64,000 bases of DNA from Bacillus safensis (GCA_030159235.1 BSBG01000004.1:62001-126000); one strand, 5' to 3'. Counted from the stretch's first letter, positions 46,820-56,376 are shown. The notes: a model not told the origin generated them from the letters alone. A program made the numbers and translations.

Positions 46820-46833
46820 TGAATAATTAATGA
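46820..46833 (-). promoter_or_regulatory. ARG-box-like site before carA
   Basis: TGAATAATTAATGA matches the arginine-repressor (AhrC/ArgR) consensus TGAATAATTATTCA at 12 of 14 positions and lies in the argD-carA gap. Confidence 0.45.
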
Positions 46834-46870
46834 TATAAATGCATTTTTATACGTTTCGGTGTAAAAAAAT

Positions 46871-48022
46871 TTATACCGCTACTTTTTCATTTGTTAAAAC
46901 TTGAATAATGGCTTCGATTGCCTGATCCAGCTCTGTTTTCTCCACATTCAGCGGAGGTAATAAACGAATGACATTCGGACCAGCTGGAAGCACCAGCAAC
47001 CCATGTTCTCTTAGAGCTGTGATATAGTCACCGACAGGCTGATAACATTCAATACCTGCCATCAATCCTTTTCCCCGTACTTCTTTTACGATATTCAGCT
47101 GTTTGACTTTTTGCAGCTTTTCTAACAGGTAATCGCCCTTTTCTTTCACTTCTGAAAGAAATTCTTCTTTGAAAATCACATCGAGTGTCGCGTTCACAGC
47201 GGCCATAGCAAGCATGTTGCCACCAAATGTTGTACCATGTGAACCTGGGGAGAATGCACTTCCTAGTGCTTTTTTCCCTATGACTGCACCGACTGGAAAA
47301 CCATTTCCTAACCCTTTTGCCGCAGAGATAATATCAGGATCAAGACACGTCTCTACGTATGCAAATGCTGTTCCTGTACGACCAATGCCCGTTTGAATTT
47401 CATCTACAATCAGCAGCGCTTCATTCTTTTTACAAAATGCTTGAACTGCTTCTAGAAATTCTGCTGTCGCCGGATTCACTCCACCTTCACCTTGCACAAC
47501 CTCCAGCATCACCGCTGCCACATCATCGACTTCACACGCCGCCATAGCGTCTGGATCATTAAACGGTAGATAATGAAAGCCTTCTAGCATAGGGCCAAAG
47601 CCAGTTTTGATTTTATCTTGACCCGTGGCAGCCATACCAGCATACGTGCGCCCATGGAAAGAGTGTAAAAATGTGATGATATTTGTTTTCCCTGTCGCTT
47701 TACGTGCTAATTTAATGGCACCTTCATTTGCCTCTGCTCCGCTATTGCAGAAAAACACAAGATCCCCTGAACTGTTTGCTGCCAGCTTTTCTGCTGCTTT
47801 TTCTTGCAGTCCATTTTCAAATAGATTCGATACATGCCAGACGTGATCAAGCTGTTCCTTAATGGCTTGATTGACCTTTGGGTGATTGTGGCCTAAATTT
47901 GTGACCGCAATGCCTTGTATAAAGTCTAAATATTTTTTCCCATTTGTATCGACTGCCCAAGAACCTGCTGCCTCTTTAATTTCAACATTCCACCGTCCAT
48001 AGGTTTGAAAAAGATGACTCAT
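46871..48022 (-). CDS. argD: Acetylornithine aminotransferase
   Basis: A 383-residue class III PLP aminotransferase. Cofactor Lys in SAAKGLGNGFPVGAV, NSGAEANEGAIKLARK and VDEIQTGIGRTG are typical. It converts N-acetylglutamate semialdehyde to N-acetylornithine. It overlaps argB by 4 bp. Confidence 0.96.
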   Translation of the reverse strand: MSHLFQTYGRWNVEIKEAAGSWAVDTNGKKYLDFIQGIAVTNLGHNHPKVNQAIKEQLDHVWHVSNLFENGLQEKAAEKLAANSSGDLVFFCNSGAEANEGAIKLARKATGKTNIITFLHSFHGRTYAGMAATGQDKIKTGFGPMLEGFHYLPFNDPDAMAACEVDDVAAVMLEVVQGEGGVNPATAEFLEAVQAFCKKNEALLIVDEIQTGIGRTGTAFAYVETCLDPDIISAAKGLGNGFPVGAVIGKKALGSAFSPGSHGTTFGGNMLAMAAVNATLDVIFKEEFLSEVKEKGDYLLEKLQKVKQLNIVKEVRGKGLMAGIECYQPVGDYITALREHGLLVLPAGPNVIRLLPPLNVEKTELDQAIEAIIQVLTNEKVAV

Positions 48023-48795
48023 ACGACCGCCTCCTTTTGTTTCACAATTCTTGTTCCTTTAAAGGTTTCTCCTGTAAAGATACTGCCTTTGCCGTTTACG
48101 ATCATGACTTCCTCCACATCTCCTGATAAAGCACTCAAAGCGGATTGTACTTTTGGAATCATTCCCCCGGAAATAATACCTTGATCAATGAGTGAAAGGG
48201 CTTCTTGTTCAGTGACGACATCTAATAGCTCACCATTTTTTAAAATGCCTTCAACATCTGTGACAAACATGAGCTTATCAGCCTTCATGGCTCCGGCGAC
48301 AGCTGATGCTGCTAAATCAGCATTTACATTTAAGGTTTGGCATTCTTCTGTCATAGACAGCGGCGCAATCACTGGAATGAATTGTTTTTCCATGAGTGCT
48401 TCTGCCATCTCTGGGTGAACTTCTTTGATTTCGCCAACGTATCCGTAAACGTCTTGATCTAGAAAATCGGCGACAAGCATCTGTCCATCTTTACCAGATA
48501 CACCGACAGATGAAATATTATGCTTTGCCAGTTCTGACACAAAGTATTTATTGACCGTTCCCGAGAGGACCATTTCGGCTATCTCTAACACTGGCTTCGT
48601 TGTTTTACGCTGCCCGTCAACAAATTCTGTTTTCACTTCTAATTTTTGCAGCATGTTGGTGATTTCAGGTCCTCCGCCATGCACGATTGCCAGTTTAAAT
48701 CCAGCGGCTTGAAGTGAGCGGACATTTTCATAAAAGGTATCTGAAAGTTCTCGAATGACACTGCCTCCACACTTGAACACGATCGTTTTATTCAT
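48019..48795 (-). CDS. argB: N-acetylglutamate kinase
   Basis: A 258-residue amino-acid kinase: FKCGGSVI, AIVHGGGPEITNML and the late GSIFTGETFKGTRIV. It phosphorylates N-acetylglutamate. The short form without the N-terminal helix points to arginine-insensitive enzymes used with ArgJ recycling. It lies between argJ (14 bp gap) and argD (overlap). Confidence 0.96.
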   Translation of the reverse strand: MNKTIVFKCGGSVIRELSDTFYENVRSLQAAGFKLAIVHGGGPEITNMLQKLEVKTEFVDGQRKTTKPVLEIAEMVLSGTVNKYFVSELAKHNISSVGVSGKDGQMLVADFLDQDVYGYVGEIKEVHPEMAEALMEKQFIPVIAPLSMTEECQTLNVNADLAASAVAGAMKADKLMFVTDVEGILKNGELLDVVTEQEALSLIDQGIISGGMIPKVQSALSALSGDVEEVMIVNGKGSIFTGETFKGTRIVKQKEAVV

Positions 48796-48809
48796 GTCTA
48801 TCTCCTTCT

Positions 48810-50030
48810 TTATGTGCGATAGCTCGCGTTAATTTTCACATAATCATAGGTGAGATCACAGCCCCATGCTGCTGCTTCACCATTTCCCTCACTCATTTGA
48901 ATCAAAATCGTAATCTCATCCTGCTCTAGATATGCTTTTGCTTTCTCTTCTGAAAATGGCTGCGGTTCATTGTGTTTGAACAGACATTGTCCGCCTAAAT
49001 AGACTTCTACCTCTTCCGGTGTGACGGATGCTGCGCTATGTCCGATGGCTCCAACAATTCGACCCCAGTTGGCATCCGTACCATATACGGCTGTTTTGAC
49101 AAGACTTGAACCAACGATTTTTTTCGCAATGATGCCGGCTTCTAAGTTATTTTTAGCGCCAGTAACTTTCGCTTCGATTAATTTGGTTGCGCCTTCTCCA
49201 TCTCTCGCAATCTCTTTGGCTAAATCCTCACAAGCTAGTTTTAATCCTTCTTTAAACAATGGCCATTCTGGATGATCTTCATTGAGCGCACCATTTTCTG
49301 CCATGCCATTTGCCATCACGAGCACCATATCGTTTGTCGAAGTTTCTCCATCGACGGTAATTTGATTAAAGGTCACATCCGTAATGTCACGAAGCGCTTG
49401 CTGTAAGGCTTCCTGTTCGACATTTGCATCTGTTGTGACAAAGCCAAGCATTGTCGCCATGTTCGGGTGAATCATGCCAGAGCCTTTTGCTGCGCCTGAA
49501 ATGATGATTTTTTTTCCGTCTATCGTAAGGGTGTATGTTGTATTTTTAATAACAGTATCCGTCGTTAAGATCGCTTCTTCAAAATGGCCTTTTTCGGCTT
49601 TTGCTTCTTTTAACTCGGTGATGCCTTTTTTGATTTTATCCATATCCAGACATTCTCCAATGACTCCAGTAGAAGAAACGGCAATGTAATCAGGTGCTAC
49701 ACCTAATATGTCTGCACAGGCTGCCTGCATGTCGTATGCATCTTTTAATCCCTGCTCACCAGTACAAGCATTGGCGATGGCACTATTGACAATGACACCT
49801 TTTAATTGACCTGTCTTTTTTAAGCTTTTTTGTGTGACTTTGAGAGGCGCAGCTTGAAAGTGGCTTTGTGTGTAGACCGCTGCACTTGCTGCTGGTACTT
49901 CGCTAATGATGAGACCAAGGTCTTTTTTTGAATAGCGCAAGCCAATGTGAATCCCCTTCGCTTCAAAGCCTTTTGGTGATGATACGTCACCGTCTATTTT
50001 GACAATGCTTTTTTCATTCAATTCGATCAT
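48810..50030 (-). CDS. argJ: Bifunctional ornithine acetyltransferase/N-acetylglutamate synthase
   Basis: A 406-residue Ntn-like enzyme that transfers the acetyl group from acetylornithine to glutamate. The autocleavage site is in GSGMIHPNMATMLGF (between Ala and Thr), giving alpha and beta chains. It closes the cyclic arginine pathway and may also use acetyl-CoA. The start follows argC by 22 bp. Confidence 0.96.
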   Translation of the reverse strand: MIELNEKSIVKIDGDVSSPKGFEAKGIHIGLRYSKKDLGLIISEVPAASAAVYTQSHFQAAPLKVTQKSLKKTGQLKGVIVNSAIANACTGEQGLKDAYDMQAACADILGVAPDYIAVSSTGVIGECLDMDKIKKGITELKEAKAEKGHFEEAILTTDTVIKNTTYTLTIDGKKIIISGAAKGSGMIHPNMATMLGFVTTDANVEQEALQQALRDITDVTFNQITVDGETSTNDMVLVMANGMAENGALNEDHPEWPLFKEGLKLACEDLAKEIARDGEGATKLIEAKVTGAKNNLEAGIIAKKIVGSSLVKTAVYGTDANWGRIVGAIGHSAASVTPEEVEVYLGGQCLFKHNEPQPFSEEKAKAYLEQDEITILIQMSEGNGEAAAWGCDLTYDYVKINASYRT

Positions 50031-50052
50031 GTTTGTTGTCTCCCCTGTTCTC

Positions 50053-51090
50053 TTATGGATAAAGAGGTGTCATTGTAAGGCCCGCCTCTTCATGTATGCC
50101 TTTGATAATGTTGAAGTTTTGAACCGCTTGGCCAGCCGCACCTTTCATGAGATTGTCTATGACAGACACGATTGTCAGTCTCCCTGTTCGCTCATCTAAA
50201 TGAAAGCCGATGTCACAGAAGTTACTGCCGTATACTTCTTTCGTTTGTGGATAAACGCCTTGTTCTCTCACTCTGACAAAATAGGAATCTTCATAAAAGC
50301 CTTTCATTTGCTTCATCAATTCTTCTTTTGTGACATCTGATTTTAATTGTGTATACATCGTCGCCATAATTCCTCTTGTCATCGGGACAAGATGCGTTGA
50401 AAATGTGACGTTCGCCGTTTGCGGGTTCCATTCTCTTAATATTTGCTCTATTTCTGGTGTATGCTGATGCTCATTCACCTTATAAATTTTAAAGTTATCG
50501 TTTAGTTCTGAAAAATGCGTTCCAAGTGAGGCAGATCGTCCGGCACCGGACACCCCTGTTTTCGCATCTATAATAATCATCGATTCATCCATTAGATTCT
50601 GTTTCATCAGCGGTGCTAAACCGAGAAGAACTGCGGTAGGAAAGCAGCCAGGGTTGGCAATCACTGTAGCCTGTTGAATTTTTTCTCGATTCAGTTCGGA
50701 TAAACCGTACACCGCTTGTTGAACAGATGCTTCACCCGCTGCCCTTCGTTTATACCAAGCTTCATAGGTTGCTCCATCTTGAATGCGCAAATCACCTGAT
50801 AAATCAATGATCGGCACCCCTTGATTCATAAGCTTTGGCGTCAGTTCACTTGATACGCCTGCTGGTGTCGCTAAAAACACAGCATCTGTCTCTTGCACAA
50901 TGGCAGCCGGATCAATGGCTTTTAATGTTTGGTCAGTAATCGTTGTCAGATGCGGATAAGATTGACTGTATGATTGCCCATCACCACTTGATGAATACAA
51001 TATACATTCATCTACATGCGGGTGATGCTTGAAGATACGAACCAATTCCGCACCACCGTACCCTGTAGCACCTATAATACCTATTTTCAA
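50053..51090 (-). CDS. argC: N-acetyl-gamma-glutamyl-phosphate reductase
   Basis: 345 residues: NADP motif [18 protein letters not shown], active-site Cys in [10 protein letters not shown] and a later EHQHTPEI. The start is a TTG at 51090, 8 nt after GAGGGTG and giving the usual MKIG start; the TTG at 51096 is only 2 nt from it. First gene of the arginine operon. Confidence 0.96.
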   Translation of the reverse strand: MKIGIIGATGYGGAELVRIFKHHPHVDECILYSSSGDGQSYSQSYPHLTTITDQTLKAIDPAAIVQETDAVFLATPAGVSSELTPKLMNQGVPIIDLSGDLRIQDGATYEAWYKRRAAGEASVQQAVYGLSELNREKIQQATVIANPGCFPTAVLLGLAPLMKQNLMDESMIIIDAKTGVSGAGRSASLGTHFSELNDNFKIYKVNEHQHTPEIEQILREWNPQTANVTFSTHLVPMTRGIMATMYTQLKSDVTKEELMKQMKGFYEDSYFVRVREQGVYPQTKEVYGSNFCDIGFHLDERTGRLTIVSVIDNLMKGAAGQAVQNFNIIKGIHEEAGLTMTPLYP

Positions 51091-51129
51091 CGTCAATACA
51101 CCCTCTTGATCTTTGTGAAATTATTTAAC

Positions 51130-51157
51130 ATTATAACATGTATAAAAATTAATTCAA
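51130..51157 (-). promoter_or_regulatory. Promoter of the arginine operon
   Basis: Minus strand TTGAAT (51152-51157), 16 bp, TATAAT (51130-51135) with an upstream TG (extended -10). An imperfect ARG-box-like AT-rich stretch overlaps it, which is plausible for AhrC control but too weak to call. Confidence 0.65.
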
Positions 51158-51196
51158 TTGTATATTTAATATTTGTTTTCATTTTTTTTCAACAAA

Positions 51197-51229
51197 AAAT
51201 CCGCATATCTTCATGAGACATGCGGATTT
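51197..51229 (-). terminator. Terminator of yitY-yitZ
   Basis: AAATCCGCAT (51197-51206) with ATGCGGATTT (51220-51229), then U on the minus strand. It touches the yitZ stop codon. Confidence 0.9.
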
Positions 51230-51776
51230 ATCTTTCGTTTTTGATATAGATGACCATGAGCGCACTGCATAAATATAATATGGAGCTTGCATAAAAAATG
51301 AAGTACACGGTAAAGATATCAGCAAACAGGCCACCAAGCATAATGGCGATGGATGAAAAAAGGGCTGTCCAAAAATGATAGTGACCGACTTCTTTCATTC
51401 TTTTGTTTTCCGTTGTCAGATCCGTGACGAGCAGTTTCTCCCCGTGCTTTTGAAAGCCGCCTAGCGCACCAAGTGCAAGCTGAATCATATACACTTGCTC
51501 TACTTCTGTAATATGTGGAAAAAGCAGCAAAAGAAACGCCATACCGAACGAATGAATGATTAAAAAGAGCCGCCTGTCGGTGGTTTCGGGCAGTTTCCCT
51601 AAGAGTAAATGAATAAACGCTCCGCTTAAACCAAACAGACCATAGGCAAGTCCAAACTGTGAATAGCTTGACCCAACATTTTTAATAAAAAGAATGTAAA
51701 AAGGGAAAATCAAACTGCTGGCGAAAAACAGCAGGCTTTGTGAGTAGACGAACCATTTCATTGCTTTTGCATTCAT
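51228..51776 (-). CDS. yitZ: YitZ, half-length MFS-like membrane protein
   Basis: 182 residues with about six membrane helices ([35 protein letters not shown], ...), equal to half an MFS transporter. It overlaps yitY by 4 bp (ATGA). Six-helix proteins of this kind may dimerise, or this may be a reduced remnant. The same size and neighbour are found in B. subtilis as I recall, so it is not a recent truncation. Substrate is unknown. Confidence 0.75.
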   Translation of the reverse strand: MNAKAMKWFVYSQSLLFFASSLIFPFYILFIKNVGSSYSQFGLAYGLFGLSGAFIHLLLGKLPETTDRRLFLIIHSFGMAFLLLLFPHITEVEQVYMIQLALGALGGFQKHGEKLLVTDLTTENKRMKEVGHYHFWTALFSSIAIMLGGLFADIFTVYFIFYASSILYLCSALMVIYIKNER

Positions 51777-53218
51777 TGTGTATTGTACCTTTCATAAAAG
51801 TAGTTGGTAAACATGCCGTCTGGATCTGCCTGCTTTTTCTTTTGGAAGAATATATCGGTTTTAGGATACGCCCGCTTCATTTGCGCCTTCGTTTGATAGG
51901 GCATGTAAGGTAAGTAATAGCTTCCATCGTGCCGCAGTGTGATCTCTGTCATTTTTCGTATGATCCGCTCTGCTTCCGCCTTCTCTTCTTTTTCAAACCC
52001 ATAATTCACTAAAAGCACAAGTGCAAACATATCTTGTTTGGCATAGGAGAGATCCGCTTTTTCATTTTTTTGTACGTAGCGGATTGTGATATTCATTAGA
52101 TTCAAATCTTCCTGTTGTAAAAAGGATCTCATGTCATCGATATACACACGAAAACGGTCAACTGGGACGAAATATTCCTGCAGCACATCTGTGTCTGACT
52201 CATTTTCATATTCTAAAAAGGCAGAATCAGAACGCATCACATTGTTTCTTGTAATCAGCTGATCATTTTGACTTAGAAAATACTTCTTTTGCAAATTCCA
52301 GAGCAGATCTTTCCCCATATCAAATCTTCTTGAAAGTCCGAGCATAAATTTCAATGGCATGACAAGTTGATCTTCTTTCAGCTCTTGATATGATTCGATG
52401 TCTTGTTGTGAAGTGAGGGAATAATTCGTCACATACATCTCTTTCAAAAAGTTTGTTTTCGCTGTTGAGATTCTGGCAAGATGCATGCGTACTTCTTTAT
52501 TATGTTGGACATGCTTTTGAAAATAATCCGTATACTCATCGTAATCTAGAGAGGTTGTCTCCATTTGATATAGTTCATCTTTTGTTAAAGAAAGCTCAAC
52601 ATCTAAAATGACACCGAATAAACCATATCCCCCTATGACGGCAGTAAACAAATCATCGCCTGGCTTCACTGTGACGATCTCACCATCTGCTTTTAACAGC
52701 CTGAAGGAACGAACTGTATCAATGAGTGACCCGTAGCGAATGTCACGTCCATGTGCGTTTGCACTTAAAGATCCGCCAATTGTAAAGATATTCTGTGATT
52801 GCATCACCTTCACAGCAAGACCATAAGGATTCACATATGTTTGTATATCATCCCATGTAGCGCCGCTTTGGACCCGAATGGTTTTCTTTTTTTGATCAAA
52901 TGCTAAAATCTGGCGGAATTCGGTCATATCAAGCACGATGCCATTTTCATAATATGTGTGGCCGCCCATGCTATGCTGTTTGCCGGCAATTGAAATCGGC
53001 AGGTGTTTTGCTTTTGCTTCTTTTAATACTTCTTTTAACGTGTCTATTTCTTTTCCTTGAACGACTTTTTTGATTTTGACAGGCATGAGGTGACTGACAT
53101 CTGTAAAAGCCTCAAGATCCTGTTTTTTGTGTGCCTCGCCTTCGCGTATGGTGATTGATGCAAAAAATGCAGCAGCATATGCGATCAAAAGAACGATCCA
53201 TAACCATTTTCGTTTCAT
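51773..53218 (-). CDS. yitY: YitY, FAD-binding oxidoreductase
   Basis: A 481-residue flavoprotein of the VAO/PCMH family. A single N-terminal membrane anchor ([18 protein letters not shown]) is followed by the FAD-binding domain: [33 protein letters not shown] and [15 protein letters not shown]. The HGRD segment corresponds to the covalent-FAD region of aldonolactone oxidases. The substrate (sugar acid lactone or alditol) is inferred from family. ATG 53218 follows GGAG by 8 nt. Confidence 0.82.
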   Translation of the reverse strand: MKRKWLWIVLLIAYAAAFFASITIREGEAHKKQDLEAFTDVSHLMPVKIKKVVQGKEIDTLKEVLKEAKAKHLPISIAGKQHSMGGHTYYENGIVLDMTEFRQILAFDQKKKTIRVQSGATWDDIQTYVNPYGLAVKVMQSQNIFTIGGSLSANAHGRDIRYGSLIDTVRSFRLLKADGEIVTVKPGDDLFTAVIGGYGLFGVILDVELSLTKDELYQMETTSLDYDEYTDYFQKHVQHNKEVRMHLARISTAKTNFLKEMYVTNYSLTSQQDIESYQELKEDQLVMPLKFMLGLSRRFDMGKDLLWNLQKKYFLSQNDQLITRNNVMRSDSAFLEYENESDTDVLQEYFVPVDRFRVYIDDMRSFLQQEDLNLMNITIRYVQKNEKADLSYAKQDMFALVLLVNYGFEKEEKAEAERIIRKMTEITLRHDGSYYLPYMPYQTKAQMKRAYPKTDIFFQKKKQADPDGMFTNYFYERYNTQ

Positions 53219-53296
53219 TATAGGTACTCCGATCTGTAAAATCACATCCATTATATCAAGACATTCTCTTCCTCCACCTTAATTTTTCATAAAAAA

Positions 53297-53326
53297 ACCT
53301 GGTACGAGTTTACCTCATACCAGGCG
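53297..53326 (-). terminator. Terminator of yitW
   Basis: CCTGGTA (53298-53304) with TACCAGG (53318-53324), extended by GAG/CTC, then U on the minus strand. Confidence 0.85.
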
Positions 53327-53341
53327 TTTTTCATGTTGTGC

Positions 53342-53650
53342 TTATTGAATACCGAGCGCAATTTTTGCGTATCTTGACATTTTGTCTCGTGTCCAAGGCG
53401 GATTCCATACGATGTGAACTTCTGTTTCTTTCACTTCTGGAAGATCACTTAATGCTTTTTTGACTTCGTCCACGATAATCGGTGCAAGAGGACAGCCCAT
53501 TGATGTTAAGGTCATGGTGACATCCGCTTTTCCATTCTCATCAAGATCGACATCATAGACAAGTCCAAGGTTGACGATGTCGACATTTAGCTCAGGATCA
53601 ATCACCTGTTCTAGGGCGCCTAAAATATTTTCTTTCAATGCTTCATCCAT
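53342..53650 (-). CDS. yitW: YitW, MIP18/DUF59 (SufT-like) protein
   Basis: A 102-residue protein of the MIP18 family: VIDPELNVDIVNLGLVYDV, TLTSMGCPLAPIIVDEV with its conserved Cys, and VWNPPWTRDKMS. Relatives help mature iron-sulfur proteins or act in phenylacetate degradation; the former is more likely here. ATG 53650 with AAAGGAG gives the standard length; an in-frame start at 53671 lies before it. yitV ends 47 bp upstream of this start. Confidence 0.88.
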   Translation of the reverse strand: MDEALKENILGALEQVIDPELNVDIVNLGLVYDVDLDENGKADVTMTLTSMGCPLAPIIVDEVKKALSDLPEVKETEVHIVWNPPWTRDKMSRYAKIALGIQ

Positions 53651-53696
53651 GATATCCACTCCTTTTTCCATTAGTATAACGTACTTTTTCTTTTGA

Positions 53697-54482
53697 CTAA
53701 ACGTTTGTGCTTTTCAGATGTGTCACAAACCAGTCAATCGTTTCAAACATGGCTTGTCTTGAAACCTTATGGCCAGCCTGTCCATCTGTGACAAAACGAA
53801 TCAATTGCGGGTCTTGTTTATATTGGGTTGCCGCTAACTGATCATATAGGGATTTTGCGTGCCGGTAAGGAACAACTGGATCGTTTTCTGCATGCCAGAA
53901 TAGCAGGGGTCTTTTGTTTAACCGATCCGTTTGCAGCGTTAAATCATAAGGGCGCAGAGCGTCTAATTGCTGATGAACCTCTTCGTCTGTCACGTCTTTC
54001 ATGAGCCCCTTGTGACGCATGTCCATGATTTGTGCTTTTAAAAACGTCGTATAGTTCGGACTTCCCATCAAGCTGACGGCTGCTTTGACCCAATCATGCT
54101 TGGCAAGTGCACCAAAGGTAGTAATGCCGCCCATGGATGTACCCGCAACACCTATCAGATCAGCTTCAATCAATTGTTTTTCTTGAAAGTATGTTTTGAG
54201 TATATCAATTTCATGAATTTCGTTCAGGACAATTTCCCAGAACTTTGATGCCAGTTCCTCTAAGCTGAGGTTTTCTGACCTTACACCATGATAAGCACAG
54301 TCAGGCAAAATGACTCTCATGCCTTTTTCCGCCAAATGAAAGGCGAAGTGTAAATTATGCTCGCGTGCACTTGTAAATCCGTGAATAAAAAATACAAGCG
54401 GTAGCGGTTTGTCTTTATTTTCAGCTTTTACGATATGTAAAAATGGAATATCGCGCGTAATTTGCTCATCAATGGTGATCAC
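53697..54482 (-). CDS. yitV: YitV, alpha/beta hydrolase (esterase)
   Basis: A 261-residue serine hydrolase. Oxyanion-hole motif FFIHGFTSAREHN, nucleophile elbow GVAGTSMGG (Ser), Asp in WHAENDPVVPY and a late GHKVS His. No signal peptide. The natural substrate is unknown. It precedes yitW on the same strand and is divergent from yitU. Confidence 0.85.
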   Translation of the reverse strand: MITIDEQITRDIPFLHIVKAENKDKPLPLVFFIHGFTSAREHNLHFAFHLAEKGMRVILPDCAYHGVRSENLSLEELASKFWEIVLNEIHEIDILKTYFQEKQLIEADLIGVAGTSMGGITTFGALAKHDWVKAAVSLMGSPNYTTFLKAQIMDMRHKGLMKDVTDEEVHQQLDALRPYDLTLQTDRLNKRPLLFWHAENDPVVPYRHAKSLYDQLAATQYKQDPQLIRFVTDGQAGHKVSRQAMFETIDWFVTHLKSTNV

Positions 54483-54618
54483 AGCCTATGAATCCTCCTT
54501 TATCATTCCCGTCTTTGTTTATTTTAACATGTAGACAACAAAGATGTGATAAAGATACACTATAGATAGAGGCGTCGCATGGATTGCCTCCTATTACTTA
54601 CAGATCAAAGGAGATTTT

Positions 54619-55431
54619 ATGGAGACTAAACCTTATCTAATCGCACTTGACCTGGATGGCACATTATTAAAAGATGATAAAACCATTTCTGCGCACACAC
54701 TTGACGTCATTCAAAAAGTGAAAGACAGCGGGCATCACGTCTGTATATCAACTGGCCGGCCATTTCGTTCCAGCTCTCCTTATTATCAGCAATTACAGCT
54801 TGATTCACCAATTGTGAATTTTAACGGAGCGTTTGTCCATCATCCTCTTGATGAAAAATGGGGCAGATTTCACACGTCACTTGATCTTCAAGTAGTGAAA
54901 CAGCTTGTGGACATTAGTGAAGAGTATAAAGTGCACAATGTGTTAGCTGAAGTGTTAGACGATTTGTATTTCCATTATCATGATGAAAAGCTCATTGATA
55001 TATTTAATATGAATGCAAACAAAGTCACCGTTGGAGACCTCAGGGACAACCTTGGAGAGAATGTGACGAGCGTGTTAATTCATGCAAAAGAAGAGGACGT
55101 CGGAGCCATTCGAAGCTATTTATCAGATGTTCATGCAGAAGTCATTGATCACCGGCGCTGGGCTGCCCCATGGCACGTGATTGAAATTATTAAAACAGGG
55201 ATGAACAAAGCCGTTGGACTGCAAAAGATCAGTGATTATTACGGCGTTCCCAAGGAGCGGATTGTGGCATTCGGAGATGAAGACAATGATTTAGAAATGC
55301 TTGAATTTGCTGGATGCGGTGTGGCAATGGGCAACGGAATTGATGCCGTGAAGCGTGTCTCAAATGAAGTCACTGATACGAATGAACAAGACGGGATTGC
55401 AAAGTTTCTAACGAATTACTTCTCGCTTTAA
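54619..55431 (+). CDS. yitU: YitU, Cof-type HAD phosphatase
   Basis: A 270-residue haloacid dehalogenase-superfamily phosphatase. Motif I DLDGTLLKDD, motif II ISTGRP, C2-type cap, and motif IV FGDEDNDLEML. Cof-family members dephosphorylate sugar phosphates, FMN intermediates or PLP. B. subtilis YitU has been linked to the flavin-precursor phosphatase step, which would be a fair guess here. AAAGGAG precedes the ATG. It is followed by two tiny genes. Confidence 0.87.
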   Translation: METKPYLIALDLDGTLLKDDKTISAHTLDVIQKVKDSGHHVCISTGRPFRSSSPYYQQLQLDSPIVNFNGAFVHHPLDEKWGRFHTSLDLQVVKQLVDISEEYKVHNVLAEVLDDLYFHYHDEKLIDIFNMNANKVTVGDLRDNLGENVTSVLIHAKEEDVGAIRSYLSDVHAEVIDHRRWAAPWHVIEIIKTGMNKAVGLQKISDYYGVPKERIVAFGDEDNDLEMLEFAGCGVAMGNGIDAVKRVSNEVTDTNEQDGIAKFLTNYFSL

Positions 55432-55440
55432 TTTTTCCAT

Positions 55441-55496
55441 TCATACATAACTGGTGGAAGCGGGCATACTACCGTTAGACAGGTTTGACCTGTCAG
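55441..55496 (+). promoter_or_regulatory. Candidate forespore-type promoter and hairpin before the two tiny genes
   Basis: CATACTA (55465-55471) is the sigma-G/F -10 consensus, with TCATA (55441-55445) as a possible -35 at 19 bp. Just downstream GACAGGT/ACCTGTC (55478-55484, 55488-55494) forms a hairpin without a U-run. Confidence 0.35.
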
Positions 55497-55520
55497 CTTG
55501 TGTAAAGGGGCGGATTCCGA

Positions 55521-55670
55521 ATGGGTAAAAGAAGCAAATCGAAACGCTTTATACAACAAGGTAAAGATTCAGTCAGTCTGCATGACGCACGTTTTCCTTA
55601 TCGTTCAACACTTGAAGAAGCGTCAGGCAGAGAAAATATGAAGACTGATGCTTCTGGAGGTTCATTGTGA
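55521..55670 (+). CDS. Tiny basic protein of unknown function
   Basis: 49 residues: MGKRSKSKRFIQQGKDSV, then SLHDARFPYRSTLEEA, ending DASGGSL. Basic N-terminus, polar throughout, no membrane segment. AAAGGGG lies upstream, and the stop codon overlaps the GTG start of the next gene (GTGA), which supports real translation. I do not recognise the family; a yizC-type gene is possible by position. It may be a spore or nucleic-acid-associated protein given the basic start and candidate forespore promoter, but that is inference. Confidence 0.6.
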   Translation: MGKRSKSKRFIQQGKDSVSLHDARFPYRSTLEEASGRENMKTDASGGSL

Positions 55671-55858
55671 GAAACGAACTTTTTGATCAAGCCAAATCAT
55701 TTACTGAAGAAGCCCTTACTTCTTCATTTTCATCTGGGTTAGAGCGTCAACAAGCGGTCCAACGAGCTAAAAATGCCGTATCCTCTGCATTTGCCAATTC
55801 GACAGATGCAGAAAGAAACCAGCTACACACCTTTCAGGATCTGCTTGATGATCTCTAA
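55667..55858 (+). CDS. Small helical protein, DUF3813-like
   Basis: 63 residues beginning with GTG: LFDQAKSFTEEALTSSFSSG, then QRAKNAVSSAFANSTDAERN and LHTFQDLLDDL. Amphipathic helices with an acidic end. The AKNAVSSAFANST block resembles the DUF3813 family of bacilli. Overlaps the preceding 49-codon gene by 4 bp and has its GGAGG inside it, so the two are coupled. Function is unknown. Confidence 0.65.
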   Translation: MRNELFDQAKSFTEEALTSSFSSGLERQQAVQRAKNAVSSAFANSTDAERNQLHTFQDLLDDL

Positions 55859-55865
55859 CATAAAG

Positions 55866-55896
55866 AAAGCTGTCCAATCAATGGACAGCTTTTTCT
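55866..55896. terminator. Bidirectional terminator after the tiny genes
   Basis: AAAGCTGTCC (55866-55875) with GGACAGCTTT (55883-55892), then T-run. Shared with the convergent lipoprotein gene. Confidence 0.9.
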
Positions 55897-55906
55897 GATT
55901 CCACAC

Positions 55907-56362
55907 TTATTTGACTTGGAACGTTTTCTTTTCCGTGATTTGCTTCAGCCCTTCTGCTTTTCCTTTAAATGTTACGACTGCTTCATACGTTCCCGGCTTT
56001 ACACCGTTTGACCATGTATCTTGAAAGTCATAAGCCTCGCCTTTTTTCAGTACAAAAGATTGGATGGCCTGTGTGAACATACGGTCTTTCGAATAGCGGT
56101 ATTGTTCATTCCCGTTTTCGTCATACACACTAAGCTCGAATTTTTGGCTTGTGTTAAAGGTAAATTCAATATCTCGATCTGATTCATTTTTCAGTGACAT
56201 GTTAAATTGAACCGAAGAACCTTTCTGGACGGGGTCTACTGTGAGTACAACCGTTTTTTCTCCCATTTGACCGGATACCTCCTTGTTTGGTTCATCCTTT
56301 TTTTGTTGTCCACAAGCGGCTAAAACCAATAGAATGAGAAGAAGCACCAACCCTTTTTTCAT
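55907..56362 (-). CDS. BsuPI-domain (protease-inhibitor-like) lipoprotein
   Basis: 151 residues with lipoprotein signal MKKGLVLLLILLVLAAC (Cys17) and a mature domain very like the intracellular proteinase inhibitor BsuPI: QFNMSLKNESDRDIEFTF, QKFELSVYDENGNEQYRYS, MFTQAIQSFVLKKGE and GTYEAVVTFKG. B. subtilis Ipi is a cytoplasmic inhibitor of about 119 residues encoded in this same neighbourhood; here the domain is exported and membrane-anchored. It lies 14 bp after yitT on the same strand, likely one operon. Inhibition of a protease is inferred from the domain. Confidence 0.75.
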   Translation of the reverse strand: MKKGLVLLLILLVLAACGQQKKDEPNKEVSGQMGEKTVVLTVDPVQKGSSVQFNMSLKNESDRDIEFTFNTSQKFELSVYDENGNEQYRYSKDRMFTQAIQSFVLKKGEAYDFQDTWSNGVKPGTYEAVVTFKGKAEGLKQITEKKTFQVK

Positions 56363-56376
56363 CTGTTACCCACCTT

